Positions 63,255 through 64,000 of a stretch of 64,000 bases of DNA are shown here, piece after piece. The position numbers and the translations under genes are program-made. The notes under the pieces are model-generated. The model was not told where the DNA came from, did no database searches, and was given only the letters and a program-made list of their open reading frames with translations. Source of the DNA: Chloranthus sessilifolius (taxonomy: Eukaryota; Streptophyta; Magnoliopsida; Chloranthales; Chloranthaceae); contig CM037590.1 of NCBI GenBank assembly GCA_021018995.1, positions 39,744,287 to 39,808,286 on the forward strand, read 5' to 3'. Position 1 is the stretch's first letter. Every line of letters starts with the position of its first letter.

Positions 63255-64000
63255 CTGTTCATGATTACAAGAAATGCAGGACTGGGATTAGGCATAATTG
63301 ATAGTTAGAATTAATTATAGTACTTCTTAGTTGAACAGTCTATTTATTGCAATGAAATCTTTCATAATTGGATTCCAAATTAGCAACTTCTATTTATTTT
63401 TCGTTCCTTTCTTCTTTTTTAATCACTATTTTTGAATAAAGCTTCCAAGTGTGGAGTGTAGAAGTTCTCAGACAAGCAATAGTAGCATGGTTCAAGGGAT
63501 CACCAAAATTATAGAGTAGAACATCTCTCAATTCTCACCAATTAATATAACAAAATTGGTATCTCTAGATGTGAGTTGAGATCATTTCAAAAATATAGAG
63601 TTGCTTCAACAAAATCCTGAGATCATAATTTTTTTTATAGGACAATGAGACATGTATTTTTATGAAACTCTCCTCAAAACGCAACCACTAACAATTCAAC
63701 TACTCTGGGAACTAATATGGTTAGTCATGCCTAGTTTAGTAATTTAGAAAAACTAGGTCTGACATCATTGTTGTAAAAAGGCACGACTCATCATAAAAGC
63801 TTATATGATGCCAAGATTTATGATGTCAGCGCAGTTTTTGCAAGTTGCAACCAACCACGACGTACCTGAGCCTTTTTAAATTCAGGCTGATGAATTTATC
63901 TAACTTTATTAGTCCACTATGCATGAATCAGATACTGAACCTACCAATCAAGTCTTTGCAACCCTAAAATAGGAACTCAATTGACTAACTTCAGGTGATA
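63255..64000. other. Intron upstream (gene sense) of exon 63125-63254
   Basis: AT-rich. No exon for the missing PheRS-beta N-terminus (a segment rich in acidic residues is expected) was found. Confidence 0.6.

Overview
The window is a piece of a large, repeat-rich plant nuclear genome. One host gene can be recognised and it fills the window. It is the cytosolic phenylalanine--tRNA ligase beta subunit (PheRS-beta, FARSB/FRS1 homologue) on the minus strand. Fifteen internal exons, 42 to 168 bp each, run from 63254 down to 1092. Every junction is GT-AG, the phases agree from exon to exon, and together they give about 502 of roughly 595 codons. The first exon(s) (about 71 residues) lie beyond 64000, and the last exon (about 22 residues) lies before position 1. 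Everything else is intron. Intron sizes fall into two groups: compact (99, 105, 121, 130, 280, 721 bp) and giant (about 2, 3.6, 4, 7.1, 7.7, 10.3, 12.0 and 12.4 kb). The giant ones are filled with transposable elements.

Layout by ascending coordinate: 1-1091, intron with a GA microsatellite and a GCATATG/CGATCG palindrome array. 1092-1370, two exons. 1371-9114, intron with MITEs, a broken plus-strand L1 LINE carrying two further insertions, an RTE LINE tail and a tRNA-derived SINE. 9115-9222, exon. 9223-21270, intron with an old tandem duplication split by a 5'-truncated L1, which is itself split by a gag-only LTR element; then palindromic elements and a 0.6-kb duplication. 21271-24557, four exons. 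24558-34859, intron with a second gag-only LTR element containing a SINE, then small SINEs, a foldback and a hAT-like MITE. 34860-39238, four exons with an LTR remnant between them. 39239-51641, intron with a full-length 7.5-kb Ty3/gypsy element with a 5-bp target duplication, a chromovirus remnant, and a PIF/Harbinger-like element. 51642-63254, four exons separated by copia, RTE and L1 remnants.

The most interesting non-genic signal is a recurring design of short non-autonomous DNA elements. They have imperfect terminal inverted repeats beginning CATGG(A/G)TCAAAAT and 8-9 bp target duplications. Their interiors are dense degenerate arrays of one short palindrome: CGATACGTATCG, TTCGGCCGAA, and perhaps also GCATATGCGATCGC, CGGTTCG/CGAACCG and GGGCCCGG types. 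Such elements are inserted into a LINE, a gypsy gag, a PIF-like element and another palindrome array. A second notable signal is two gag-only LTR retrotransposons that lack pol but keep a zinc knuckle and a chromodomain-like tail; in one, the tail core is repeated three times at exactly 81 bp.

The organism is a flowering plant with long introns and mixed L1, RTE, gypsy, copia and SINE content. I cannot place it further; an early-diverging angiosperm or magnoliid is only a guess. Nothing here was aligned by program; recognitions rest on reading the sequence and on family knowledge.
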